Positions 23,354 through 37,100 of a stretch of DNA of 64,000 bases are shown here, one piece after another (position 1 is the first letter of the stretch; every line of letters begins with the position of its first letter). The notes beneath the pieces are model-generated. The model ran no database searches. It was not told where the DNA came from and saw only the letters and a list, made by a program, of their open reading frames with translations. The translations under genes and the position numbers were made by a program. The DNA comes from Chlorops oryzae (taxonomy: Eukaryota > Arthropoda > Insecta > Diptera > Chloropidae). The stretch is from NCBI GenBank assembly GCA_020466095.1, contig CM035807.1, positions 78,490,595 through 78,554,594 on the forward strand, in the 5' to 3' direction.

Positions 23354-24344
23354 ACTATCGATAGTCTGAAATATGGATAGTATCGATAGTACTATCGGAA
23401 GATATATTTTAATATTTAAAGTAATTACATTGGAAAATTGCTAGTGATTTCAATCAAGCATGTTTGAGCCCTTAAACATTTAAATATCCACAATTTGAAA
23501 GTTTAAAATTTAAAAATTAATGTAGATCATATAATGATTTTATAGAATACTGTGCATAAGTATCCCTCCTCATTTAATATCACGTGGTAATATACAAGAA
23601 GCCCAAACTAAAAACCGTTCCTACTCAATTCTCCATACTTTGTAACCAGCACTGATGCTAGGCAGTATTTTGGTGACTCTTTTCCCTTGGATATTGAAAC
23701 AAATCCCATTATTTCTGTTTTCTTTAGGAAAGTGATCAGGATTTTTCCCTTGTAAGCATTTGAAGTGATTTTTGGTTAAAGGTAAAATCGAAAAAACCCC
23801 TCATTCTGGCATAAGTGCATAGAATAAAATTTTAGCATGACGCCTATAATTCTCATTTGGTTTTAAAAATGGGACACATAAGACTCGCAGAATTTCTGAA
23901 GATTTTTCACGACGTTATGAAGCAAGAACGTGTGTAAGCTTGTTTTATTTATTGGCTCGATAGATCTGGGGAGCTATCGATAGTTTCGATAGTCGATAGG
24001 TTCCATACTCGATTATTTCAATAATCGATCGTTTCTTAAATCTATAGTCAAAATTATCGATATTTTCAATTATCGATATTTTCAACAATCGATATTTCCG
24101 ATAATAGTTTATATAATCGATCGTTTCGATTATCGATAATTTTGATCATCGAAAGATGCATTTTCGAGCGACTTTCGCCCTTATCTATTTAAAGGCATTT
24201 TTAGAATTTCAAAAAGAAGGAAGCCCTCTGTCACCGCCAGCACCGCCCTTTTAAAGCTAAATTAAAGGTCCATGGATCAAAAATATCGTAGTCTTCAAAA
24301 ACCATAGATGTTTTCGATAGTTTGAAACCATCGACAGTGCTATA
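23354..24344. repeat. ATCGAT repeat family, copy 1
   Basis: It begins with ACTATCGATAGT, continues AGTATCGATAGTACTATCGG, and ends CGATAGTTTGAAACCATCGA. Bounds and internal order match copy 2 at 31266-32650. An internal minisatellite with ATCGAT cores lies at about 23985-24150. It keeps the uninterrupted (empty) version of the site where copy 2 carries a MITE. Confidence 0.8.
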
Positions 24345-27252
24345 CATTTTTTTTAAATAAAGGAATTATTAAAACTTTTCGGTTTTATTTTTCCACTATA
24401 AATATTCATATTTTATTTATCTGAATAATTTCTTCACATTAAATAAATTTGTTGCTTTCTTAATACGATTTACTTCGCAGATTCTTCGATTTTTTCTGCA
24501 TCATCCGTTCGTATATAGAAATATTCTGTATCCCTTTATTCAATAATAGTTATCAATTAAGTCTAAAATATTTAAAAAAAAAAACTATTTTATGACTCTA
24601 TGTTTTGTTTCAATATTTTCATTTTGTTTTTTGTTTTTTTTTTTGTTTTGGTTATTCATAATAATGTTAGGTATTTACTATACGTATGTTTTCTTTTTCT
24701 TTTTGGTTAAGGTATCTTTATTTTCATTTTGGCTGTTTCAATTGGACATTTTTGGGTTAAATGAGTCAACAACAAAGAAAAGGCTATAGTTTGAACAAAC
24801 AAAAGAAGAGTGCTGCCTTTTCTCTAAACCAAAAAGGGGAACAAGTTTGTTTTTAGTTTTCTTTTCTTTCTTTTTTATCACATGAAATTCAAGTTATACA
24901 AAAGAATTTTTTTCTGTTCTTACTTAGAACTTTCAATGGCTTTTTGAAGGTTCTTATTGTTTAGTTCTATATATATTTTTTTTAAATTAACGAAAAGGTG
25001 AAAATCGTTGAAAAAGGGACGGTGAAAATTACAATAAAATCATTGCATACGTTAACAATAAATTTTTAAGTTGATTTTTGCAATATTTTTCGGTATTCTA
25101 TACAGAAATTCCATATGTATATATGTATATATTTACAACACATTTTGATTAGAAATATTTATATATGTATATATATTTTATATATGAATATTTTTCAACT
25201 TTTTTTGTTTGTTTGTTTGTTTGTTTTTAAAGATAGAACACCAATTAGTGTGAAAAAAGAATTTTTAAAATTTATTGAGTTAGTTTTTTCCCAAAGAAAT
25301 GGCTCGGTGTTGATCGTTCTTATTTGAATATATTCTTTATGATATGATTTATGTTTAAATTGCTAAGAGAATGCCAAGTATTCTTCTTCGATCCGTTATC
25401 GTCAAAAAACGTTAAATTTACTTAATTGAAAAATCATACTGATTTTTAAGCTAAATCAAATCACCTAGCCGATTTTATATTTTTGAATTGAGATCGTAAA
25501 CATTTCGGGTTTATCATTGTTGCTTTGACATCTTCATTATATTGCACTCTTACGTGATGTTTTCTACATAGTTCCGTTGCAAGCCAAATTATAATTAAAT
25601 TTAGTTTAATAAATTATCTCCTTCGTCTTAAGAAAAGTAAGTTGATATTGGTATTCGGATGTTTGAAAACCCTTTATTTTGTATTCAACATGTCTCATGA
25701 ATGTCGGCAGATAAGGAGCTATTCAAAAAGAAATCATATCTCGATAGTGTAGCGAAATACTGCGTGAACGATTTTATAGAGAAATTTTGTCAGAAAAAGT
25801 TTTAATAAGATTTTCCATTTTCGCTTCCGTTTTTCATTTCATCACATCTTCGAATATACCTCTTATAAAATTATTTTCTTTCATTGCGTAGCAGTGTGTT
25901 GTAAATTTTTTTTAAATTTATTTGAATGCTATCGCATACATTCATTTCATTTCATTTCATCTCATCAAATTTTTATATTATGCTTATAAACTAGTTCCAA
26001 ATAATCATTAATTTTATTTATTTGCTAAGATAAGCATAAATTTTACAGTATTAGTTTTTGTGTTGCCGATTTTTACGCGTACAGCGCGTGTTTTTTATCA
26101 AAGAAAAATTTCAATTTTCCAAAAGAAAACAAAAAGAAAAAAACCATAGGAATTAATTTTATTTAAAAATGATTTAGGCCCGCTTGCTACTGTTCCGATT
26201 AAGTTTTTTTTGGTTCCGAAAAAACAACAAATTTGTATGAAAAAGCATTTTGAGAGGATATCGAAACGGAATTTTAACTTGAACGGGCCCTATTAATATT
26301 TCAAAAAATGACTAAAAAAAAAAATCAAAAATGAGAATTGGTAGCTGTAACATAGGGGCATATTTCAGGTGTGTAACTGTGAAAGATGTGTAAGAGTTTT
26401 ACAACAACAAAAACGTACAATCTTAAGGGTACCATGAATAGGAAAATGTATAAGGTTTTTTGAACAATTATTTTGTTCTTGTTTGAAAAATTATTTCATT
26501 TAGTTTAACGTTTTATTACTCTTCGAAAAAAAAAAAAAAATAGTCTTTCCATAAATAAGAAATGATGGCCATTGTTGGCTTTGGCCACCTTATCAACTAT
26601 AGAGCATTCGATTAAGAAATTTTTAAATAATTCATTTGAGAGTTTTTTTAAAACCTAAAAAAAAAATACATATATAATTTTCAAAACAACTTTTAGCTAT
26701 TTCTAGCCATTGTTTTTCCGCTATTTTTTTCTTGTCATAGCTCACACCAACAAATATTGCACAGATTATGAAAATTTTTATATTGATTTAATTGCATTAA
26801 ATGGACGTAAGTAACAAACCGCAATTGTTTAACAATAGCAATATTAATTAAATAGGTTAATACAAATATAATTTATGTATAAATAATTAGTAAATAGTAC
26901 TGTTCGTTTTCTTCAGCTTGCCTTAGACATGTAAGTACAACAAAGTTCGTTGACCCATACAGGATGAAACAAACGTTCTCAGTTGCAAACTGAGCTCAAT
27001 ACTCACGTTAATGAACATTTTCAAATTATTTTTTTCATCTATATTATATAAAGAAATAATTTAGAAACTAGAAATAATCAAGCGAATCCTGCAACCCATT
27101 ACCTAACAAAAAAAAAAAAAAAAAAATTATCAATACAAACCACAAACTATTAGGATCCATTAAACCAATATAGTTAGTCTTTAACAAAACGTTTATAACT
27201 TAAGTAATGTGTAAACTAAAGCTAAAAGTTTACGCTGTACGCTTAGCTTATG
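24345..27252 (-). other. Region downstream of BicD, probably including its 3' UTR
   Basis: Read on the minus strand this directly follows the BicD stop codon. It is AT-rich, contains no supported ORF, and includes a short GGCCCG-ended inverted-repeat element at 26177-26290. I cannot place the poly(A) site from sequence alone. Confidence 0.4.
26177..26290. mobile_element. Short GGCCCG-ended element, possibly PIF/Harbinger-like
   Basis: The left end is TTA|GGCCCGCTTG; the reversed right end reads GGGCCCGTTCAAG. The short inverted repeat, the TTA on the left and the 114-base size are reminiscent of Harbinger MITEs. The right-hand duplication is imperfect. Confidence 0.3.
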
Positions 27253-30200
27253 TTAGAAGGGATTTTGATTGGGATTGCCAGTTGAATTTCGTGCTGAAGT
27301 ACGTGTGGAGAATGAATTCTTACTGCTCTTGCCACGTTGTGTTTGCATTGGACGGTGCGCGTGACGCATCTCTCTGTAAGGTACATAAAAAGAGATAAAT
27401 GTTGTCTTAGTGCAAAGATAATATATATTTCTTCAAATTTTTGATTTTCAAATGACAACATAGAGTGAAATAATTATTCTAAGCCGGCTTTATACGTGTC
27501 GCAATGCAGTGTAATGCAACTCTACTTGAAGCGATTTGTGGAACATTACTCTAAATCGATTGTAGTGCTTCTGAGCTTTGAAAAATTCTGTTTTTCATAA
27601 TTGACAGAAGGGCTAGCGAAAGTTAAGAGTCCTGTTTAAAAGAAGACAATCGTTTAATGTGAAAATTGAAAAATATCACATCGCCTCTATGAGTATCTTA
27701 ACAGCTACTAGAGAAATCCTAACTCTATAAGGTATGGCCTGTAAACATTCCTTAAGATCAAACGAATTTTTCTCATTAGCCGTACATAGCCTCATAGCTT
27801 TCTTAACAACGCTTAAGAGCTTTTTAAAGCATAGTTTTCTATCAATACATAGAATTTTGGAATTTCTTGTGCATTGGGAGAATTTTCGAAAACCAGCCTT
27901 GACTATGTATTACTAGATAACCTATCGTGTGTTAGTATTTTTTGATGAAGCATCTTTTGTTATCGCCATGCTCGAAATGTATGCGAATAGCATTCGTTTT
28001 TTGTATATTGCCATACATTGGAAGGAGTGCAGTAATGCAAAATGTTAAAGAAAAAAGCCCCGTAAAAAGCAGAAGAACAACAGCCAATAGCGATAACACT
28101 TTTGAAAATTGCTTACCAATTGTGAGATACAGAGGCAGCAACTCAACGAAACAAATAGAAATCAAATAGAACAAAGGACAAAAGGATGTGTAATGTAGTA
28201 TATATATGTAGTACATATTATGTATACATATGTATATATGTACTCAAAACCCCAAGAGCCACTACGAAATCATCAATGACGAAATACGATAAAACTTGAA
28301 CATGAACAATCCTCATTAACGACCCAAGTGCACCCACCGATCCACATCTATTTCCTCCAAACGCTGAGTGAGCGCAAGCTTTTGCTGTACAGCTAAACGC
28401 AGCAATTGATTGAGAGTCTTTTTCTCCTCCTCAGCGGCCTCCAATTGACGACTAAGATCATCGACTTGAGTAACGTACTCTTCACAGCGAGCGGCGAACA
28501 TCGAGCGAAGACCTGTTGCACATTAAAAGGATGGCAGTTATTGAATGCAATTATAAAGTAAAATGTATTGGAAATTTACTTGAGAATGTGGCTGCATCCT
28601 CTTTGAGTACTTTGAGCTCATTTCGTAGTTTAGACATTGTCTCACTGACGATCGTCTTCTCTTTCTCATATTTCGATTTGAGGTTCGTGAGTGCAACCTC
28701 TGCCGTTTGTTTATTAGCCTTGAGAACAGTACGTAACGTTGCGATTTGTTCCCGTTTGGTGGAGAGTAAACTCTTGAGCTTAATAATCTGTTCTTGCAGC
28801 TCTTCAACCTCTTCGCGATTATCGGCTGAAACGGCAAAGCGGTTTAGAAAAATCGAATCAACTTATAGCGCGCGAATTTGCTGAACTCACCTGGATTACC
28901 CTCTCCGCGAATCTTATTTTTATTCAATTCGATGGTATGCTCCACAGCTGTCTTAAGGTGTCTGATTTGATCGCTTACGGTATCGACGTATTTTTTAATC
29001 TCAACCGAATCGGCAAGTCCCTGGAGGTCCTGTACAATCTGCGATCGTGCAATAAACATATCCGATTTAAACTGCGATTGAATCGCACTCAGCGAGTCAT
29101 TTTCGAAGCTCATATCGTCGCTCTTATGATCGAGCAGCACGCGAGTTGGTACCTCTCCATTAACAGTGCAGACCAAATGGTATAGCTGCGCCAGTTCATC
29201 GCTCAGCGCAACAAGTGTCGATCGTGCCGAACCCAAACTTTGTCCAGCATTCTGCGAGATATGCGTCAGAGTTTGTACATCGCTCTGCAGGTCGAGTGAT
29301 TTTTGTTCAGTTGAGAGTAATTTATTTTTCAGATTTGTAATCTCATTGCGTAGCGTTGTCATGGCGTCGGTGTAGTTCAAACCTTTTTGCAGCTCATTCA
29401 AATGCGTCTTTAGACTGTCGATTTCCTTCGAAGAAAGCTCAAACCAACTGCCATACTGTGAAACCGCATCGCGTAAATATTGTTTCAGTTTAACTTCATC
29501 CGTTTCATCTTGGATAAGACTCCTCCCACTATCGTCTTTGGCTTCGATTTTCTTTTTTAGCTGCACTAGTACATCCACGTTAGCCGCCAAAAGCGCTAGG
29601 CGAGCCATAAAGTTCTGTAAGTCGTTTTGTGATTTATCCAAATTCGTTTGGGCATCACGCAAATTCGCTGTCAGGTGAGATTTTTCATTCTCCATTGATT
29701 CTAATTGCTTTTCGAGCTTCTTCAACTCGTTGAGATGAATTTCCGAGAAGAGATCACACTTCGTTCCATCGGGGGATTTCAGTTCGGTAGACAAATCGGC
29801 TTCGAGTCGTTTGAGCGCTAGATTCTCCTCTTCGCCATCACTGTTTGTGCTCGTATTATCATCCATATTGCTACGTATATTATAGGCTAAATTGCTTATG
29901 TGATACATTGTCTCCCGGTTCAAATGAGTGTCGAGCTCCTTTTTCAATGCATACTTTGCTTCGCGTTCGCCCTGAAGGAATTTTTTTATATAAATATTTT
30001 TTTTAAATATTTTTATTGCATGGCATTGTTATCTTTAAACTTACTTGCAATGCTTCCAATGCTTCTTCCATTTGCTTTTCGGCAATCTTCTTTAAATTTG
30101 CCAATTCATCGACCTGTGAGTTGAGCAGCTCAACTTCTTCGGTCAATCGGCGTATCTCATGCTTGGCACCTTCGAATTCCACCTAAAAAACAATAATCAA

Positions 30201-33200
30201 TTAAATAATTCGCTAAATAGTCATCATTATTCTCCGCTTAATTAACCTGTGAGCTTCGCAGACTTGAGACTTGTTTCTGAAGCGATATATTCTCCTCTTC
30301 GAGCTCCGAGTATTCGGTCAACATGCGCGTCTCACGAAATTTCAGATCCTTCAGCTCGGCTTTGAGACGCATACGTTCTGCCTCAATGTCGGACTTATCC
30401 CTGCCGAAATCCGAATTTTCCTGAAGCATACGATCCCGTTCGTTTCGCACGCGTTCCAATTCGTGACGCAATTGTTTGATTTCATTTTCCAAATCGAGAA
30501 TGTGTAGATTCAATGAAGTCTCGATTGCCGCTGATTCATTGAGTAAAGTCTCCTCCTGCTCAATGCCAGTCTTTGTGGTAACTTTTTGAGAAGTTTGAAA
30601 TTTCGCAAGAGCCTGAAAAAAATCGCAAAAGAAATAAATTTTAGAATTATTTTTAGAATTCAATGTACCATGGATTTATTTCGATGATAAATGAACGACC
30701 GATAGGGATATGAAAACAGGAGAGAATATCTTATCGTATTCCCTTGTGGAATGTGCAATCACATTGAAAAGATAGACAGTCCGAAATACAATCGAAATGG
30801 AATGAATAATTTCAAGGGCGTTTAACAGCGACAACGACGCCCCTCACACGCACCCACACATACACACACACTCACAATGCGCCATATTCGCAATAAAAGA
30901 GTCGGTTTGGGGCTTTTCGCTTTTTGTGCGATAACAATAAAAATTTTCGTTTCAATGAGTTTCGCTTTTGAATTTTCCATTTTCTATTGTTTTCTTTTTT
31001 TTTTCCTTTGTGCCTTTGGTTTTGGCAAGTTCAATCGCTCAGCAACGAAAGATATTGTTCGAGCAGATGAAATGGAGCAACAAAAGAGATAAGTTGAGCG
31101 AAAATGTTGCAAGCACACGCTTTAAATTGAAACAAAAATGATTGACGTTGTTCAGTTTTTGACCATCTTCCACTTGAGTAAACGATGAGGCTTTCTTTTC
31201 CGATAAGGAAGACAAATAGCTTCAATGAATTTTTCCCTAGGCTATTCATCGTAAAGCTGGAGAACTATCTAAACCATCGATAGTATCGATAGTTCTATCG
31301 GAAGATATATTTTAAAAATTTAATTTAATTTGGTTGTCAAATCGCACCCTGACAACTAAACTGACACAACTCAAAATTTGCCATTTTTCAGAAAACGCGA
31401 AAAACAAAATTCGTCGCAGTGTCGATCAAAGCAGGAAAAAAGACATTACGGCTTTTTTTCGGCCTTTTATAATGGGAAAAATGGAATGGAATTTTTCCTG
31501 TAGGTAGACGGATGACTTGGGAACAAGATTTATAGCATAACTCGAATTTCAGAAATTTTGAGTTGTGTCAGTTTAGTTGTCAGGGTGCGAAATCGCTTGT
31601 GGTTTCAATCAAGTATGTTTGAGTTGTTTAACATTTAAGTATCCACCATTTTAAAGTTTTAAATTTAAAAACTAATGGTAGTCTTATAATAATAACTGCA
31701 AATTTAATAAAATATTACGCAAAAGTATCCTTCCTCATATTATATCACATGGGAATATACAAGGAAACGAATTTTAAAGCATTTCTTACTCAATTTTCAG
31801 GAATATATCCATACTTTGTAACCATAGCATGACGCCTATAATTCTCATTTGGTTTGTAAAATGGGACACATAATACTTGCAGAATTTCTGAAGATATTTT
31901 ACGGCGCGATGTGGCAAGAATGTGGGTAAGTTTGTCTTGTTTATCAGTTTAATCTCGTTAGAGCTTCATATCTATCGATAATTCAAATAAAATATGATTC
32001 AAATAATCGATCATGTCAATAATCGACAATTTGAATAATCGGTGGTTAAAATAATCGATAATTCAAACAATCAGTGGTTCAAATAATCGATAAACTCAAT
32101 AATCGTTAATTCAAGGAATCGATAATTTCAATAATCGGTAGTTATAATAATCTATTATTCAAACAATCGATTATTCAAATAATAATTCATTTGAATAATC
32201 GATTATTTGAATAATCCTTAGTTCAAATAATCGATAATTCGAGTAATCGGTAATGCAAATAATGGATAGTCAAATAATCGATCATTCAAACAATCGATAA
32301 TTTAAACAAGCGATCATTTCAATAATCGATAGTTTCACTAATCGATCATTTCAATAATCGAAAGTGGGCATTTTTAGGAATTACGCTATTTAGACGTTAA
32401 GACATTTCGATAATGAAACAAATTTTCGGTGGCAAGGGACGCAGGGGGAAGAGAGAAAAACGCTCCCATACCACATCCCCGTGCGTCCCTAGTCCACAAA
32501 AAGTGTGTTTCATTATCGAAATGTCTTAACGTGTAAATGGCCTCAATCTGTCAATCTGTCCAAAGCTAAAGTAAATATCAATGATTTTAAACTATCGATA
32601 GTCGCAAAAAACGATAGTTTGAAACCGTCGATACTGCTATCGATTGTCATCGTCGAAGTTCTTTTATATGATTTACCCTTTACTGATTATGTACGTCCAT
32701 CGGGCATAAATGCCACCAGAATACACAAACGGTCTTATGTTAATAAAGATTCTAGACTAATAAAATGATATAAACACATATGTAGTCCGTGCGGGGGAAT
32801 TATGGAGCGCAGCGAAGTTGTTCTTCCTTGGAGCCCCCTCCGTTAGCTAAGGACTTCCTCATCAGAAATCAATGGTGTGATAAAAACTAAATTTGATGAC
32901 TGTTTGCGAACGTCGGCATTTTTGTGTAACCACTTCCAACCTACCCCCTCTGAACAGGGTTGTTTGTATTGAAATATTTTTTGCAGATCTTTTTTCATAT
33001 CTTCCTCTTATGACTTACAAAGAACATTTAGCATAAATTTAGATTAAATCATTTTCTAAATTTTCATCCAAAATTTCCGAATATTTTTTAATTAAGTATT
33101 ATTTTAAAAATTTAAAATAATTTGATTTAGTTTTCCCAAAAATCGGAGCCCCGTCATCTGCAAAAGCGCTCACGATATCTAGAACTATTAACTTCAATAG

Positions 33201-34137
33201 GAAAATAGGTGTGGCTTTTTGTCGAGAATGCAGCGAAAATAATTTAACCCCATGATGGGGTCATTCGTGCTTAAGCATAACACACCCTCAGTCAACTTTT
33301 TAAGTCAGAACTGTCATCCACTTTGGTTGAGTCGTTTAAAGTTGGCGGTAAATTATGAGCGAGGAAACATAACGCAATGCCAAAGGATAACAAAATATAA
33401 TAAAAATGTGTTCTGATGAAAGACAAAACAGGACAGGACAGGACAGTGAAAAAACAAAAAAAAAAAACTGAACCAAAGAATGGAGAAAGGGAGAACTTTT
33501 CGTGGCCGGGGAAGCTCAAGATTACCAGCAAGGAGTGGCCATTCGCGTATCTATAATGAGTCTACAAAAAGAAATTTTATTTTCACAGTTGAGGGAGTAA
33601 AGCTTAGACTTGCATTGTAACGCAATGGATGGGTTAAAGTTTTTTGAAGACAAATTATAATAAAATTTTTTCTATTGTGGCAACTGACACACAATTTTGC
33701 TCGATAGACTTCTGTGGAATTTCGCTCAAATTTGGTGGGTATGCGTAAAATTACCCCCGAATCCAAATCTGCAATCGGTTTGCGGGGGTCACGTAATTAG
33801 CCATCGCTGCCATTCTCATAAATTTAAAAAAATCTAGCAAATGGTAGATCTTATTTCGTTAGTTTATGAAACGAAGCAAAACATGATTCTTTCGAGAATA
33901 AAGGCAAATTCCATAAAGTAAAATTAAGCTTAAAGATCCACCAAAGATCCAGTGAACAAAATAAAATCTCATCCAATCTCGTCCAAATGAATTTCTTTTC
34001 ATTTCTCCTTAACCAGAAATCGCTTGTTTCCTTATTGTTCTCTCTAAAAAAAAAAGAAGAATAAAAAACATCCTTGGCCTGCAGAAATGTCACTCAACTT
34101 AAAAACCGAAAACTGAATAAAGGAAGAACCCTTTCGA

Positions 34138-34190
<53 letters not shown>

Positions 34191-37100
34191 CCCTTTCTCC
34201 GAATGGGGGCAGCATTTAAAATCCGTCGTAATTAGTGATGCAAAACAACAATGACCACTTGCTGTAAATTGCAATGTTAATCGTAATTTTAAGGAAAACA
34301 AAATAGAAAATGAGAAAGAGAGAGAGAGAGGGATTGGGATAGGGAGGGAGGGGAAGAGCGGGGGAGAAAAAAGTAAAAAGAAAACAAAAACAGAAGTTTC
34401 CCAAGAGAATATAACAGCGGGCTGCATTGAAAGGTTCTTTTCAGAAAAGTCACTAGATGCCGAGTAAGTAGCGCAGAAGAACGCTTCCGCTGAGTTTATG
34501 AAACGGAAATGTACCTACTCTCCAAAGAAAAGTGTCAGTAAGACTTGAATCGAGCACGGGGCCGGGGGATGGAGAAGGCACAGTCGGATGGCATGAGCGT
34601 TTGGGGCACAAGCCAAAGCTATTCATCTTATTGTACGATTTTTATTTCTATGATTCCTTATACCCGTCCATCGTTGTTTTCGCTCAAGGCACACCTTTGT
34701 GCGAAATTTCTTTTTCCCATTGCAAAAGGAAGGGGGAAAAAATTGCATAAGAGAATAAAGAAATAAATAAAATAAAAAAGTGGAAAAGTTCCATTCAAAA
34801 CGGACGCCTGCTAATTAGTTGAGAAACGAGAAAAAGAGTAAAGTTTTCTTAATGAATTCAAACTTTAGGTCCATAAGCGAAATTTCCTTTACACTATTAT
34901 ACTCCTGAGGGTTGGGGTCGGTTTGTGGGGTTTTAAATGCGAAAAAAGTAGGGGAGTGTCACCGGTTGCGGACAGATGCGGCTAAACTGATTAATACCAA
35001 AGTTGTGTTTAGACAGCAAAAATAATCTGAGCAAATAACAAATCGTAAAAATTCATACTTTTTTTTTCAGGGAAAAAATCGTAAAAATGTGGAAAAATTT
35101 TGACGAATTTTTTTATTTCAGTTTAATTCAGATTAATGTGTCTTTTTCATTTTCAGGGCTATTTTTATCAATTTTCTCACTACAATAAAAGCCGACCTAT
35201 TGTTTTTGTCAAAATTTATATGCATTTAATTTAATATTTTAAAGATTTGGAGCGATTTTACAGGGGTGTCCACAAACGGGTACAAAATTTTTTTTGGCCA
35301 AAAACTATCACTTTGCAAAATTGCTTATAAAAATATTCTGAACGACTTAATCTAAAGAGTCATATATGTGAAAAGTTAGCTAAATCCTCAAGCTTTCCAA
35401 TGCTGTGCATATCATTGGCTTGGAAAAAATTTATTAGCGACAAACGAAAGGGTGTCTACAACCGGGTTCATTCCCCTATGTTTTCATAATTTTTTTTTTT
35501 TTCTTTATAATTAAAATTATAAGCTAAATCTGAAAGTCCCCGGCTGCCTTTTTTGTAAAATTTAACAAAACCTAAAAATACAAATTAAACATTAATTTTT
35601 AAATTAACCCCTTCTTTCCTAAAATGGCCTAGATTTCGGGAATTTTTGCGGAATTTTTTTTCCTGCGAGATCTTGAGGTTTGGAACAAGAAAAAGTCGTG
35701 ATGGGGCCAGATCTGGAGATACGGTGGGTGGAACAATTCGAAGCCTAATTCATGATTTTTGCCATCGTTCTCAATGACTTGTGGCACGGTGCGTTGTCTT
35801 GGTGGAACAACACTTTTCTTCTTCATATGGGGCCGTTTTGCCGCGATTTCGACATTCAAACGCAAATAACGCATATAATAGTCATGTTGATGTTTTCATT
35901 CAAAGATAATCGATAAAAATTATTCCATGCCCATCCCAAAAAACAGAGGCCATTACTTTGCAGCGGAACTTTTGAGTACTTTCCACGTTTCGGAGAACGG
36001 TTCACCGGTCGCTGTCCACTCAGCGACTGTCGATATTGACTCAGGAGTGTAGGTGATAGAGCATGTTTCATACATTGTCAATATCGAGCAAAATCTCGGG
36101 TGTATTGCGAGTTAACAGCTGCAATAACACGCTCAGAATTTCAACACATATTATTTTTGGTCAAATGTGAGCTCGCCGGCACACATTTTGCACAGAGCTT
36201 TTTCATATCCAAATATTGATGAATGATATGACCAAACGTTCCTTTGATATCTTTAAGGCCTCTGCTATCTCGATTAACTTCATTTTACGGTCATTCAAAT
36301 CATTTTGTGATTTTTTGATGTTTTCGTCGGTTACACCTTTTCGGGCGTCCACTGTTTCACCGTCCTCCGTGCTCATTTCACCACGCTTGAATTTTGCAAT
36401 ATCCAATCAATTTTATTGATTTTCGGTTCAGAGTCGGAAACTCATGATGAACCAAGTTTTTGCTTCCACTGTATTTTTTCCCTTCAGAAAACAGTATTTT
36501 ATCAATCACAAATTCCTTTTTACCATTTTTTTCACAATAACAAAAGTTGCTTCACAAAAGCCTCTATCTCACAAACTAATTGACTTACAGACGTAAATTT
36601 GACACGAATCATTTGAAGGTTGCCACTATATAAAAATAGTTGCATTTAATACTTAGCGACGCATCTATGTGTCAGATCGGGGATTTATCATCAAATATGT
36701 TATCTGAAAGCCCTGGCTGCGTGGTCTTATTGCTGAAAATTTAGGGCGGAAAATAACAATAAAAATAATAATAAACATAATTTTAAACTTCACCCCCTCT
36801 CCTAAAATGCACTAAGGACTTTACGGAATTTTGCGGAATATTTTAAATCATTCCGACTTCGATAACAAGGCCAATAAAATTTTACCAGGATTTCTTCAAG
36901 CGTGAAATTCAATGCATTAAAATCTCTTTATTTTTTGGCTTGTGGCAACGTGTACTTTAATTTTTTTTTCTTCATTAAATTTATTAATATTAAATCTTAG
37001 CGTACAAGAGAAACTCTTATTCATGATCCAAGTTTACAAAAAGATTAAAAATAAAATCCTTTCCGCCTGGTTTCTAACAACGCAGCAATTCCTGCTTATA

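Larger units (their letters stand above)
22630..24344. other. Galectin 3' flank made largely of repeats
   Basis: AATAAA-like signals follow shortly after the stop (AAATAAATAC near 22658). Further on lie a pogo-like MITE (23040-23196) and the first copy of the ATCGAT repeat family (23354-24344). No other gene is seen. Confidence 0.5.
31266..32650. repeat. ATCGAT repeat family, copy 2
   Basis: It shares with copy 1 the start AGTATCGATAGTTCTATCGG, the middle TTTCAATCAAGTATGTTTGAG and ATAATTCTCATTTGG, and the end CGATAGTTTGAAACCGTCGA. It is longer because of a 247-bp MITE (31343-31589), an expanded minisatellite (about 31975-32360) and a hairpin near 32386-32540 that copy 1 lacks. Confidence 0.8.

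Noticed and set aside
28516..29375. Plus-strand open frames opposite BicD exons
   Set aside because: They are antisense shadows of BicD coiled-coil exons, whose minus-strand frame and splicing are unambiguous.
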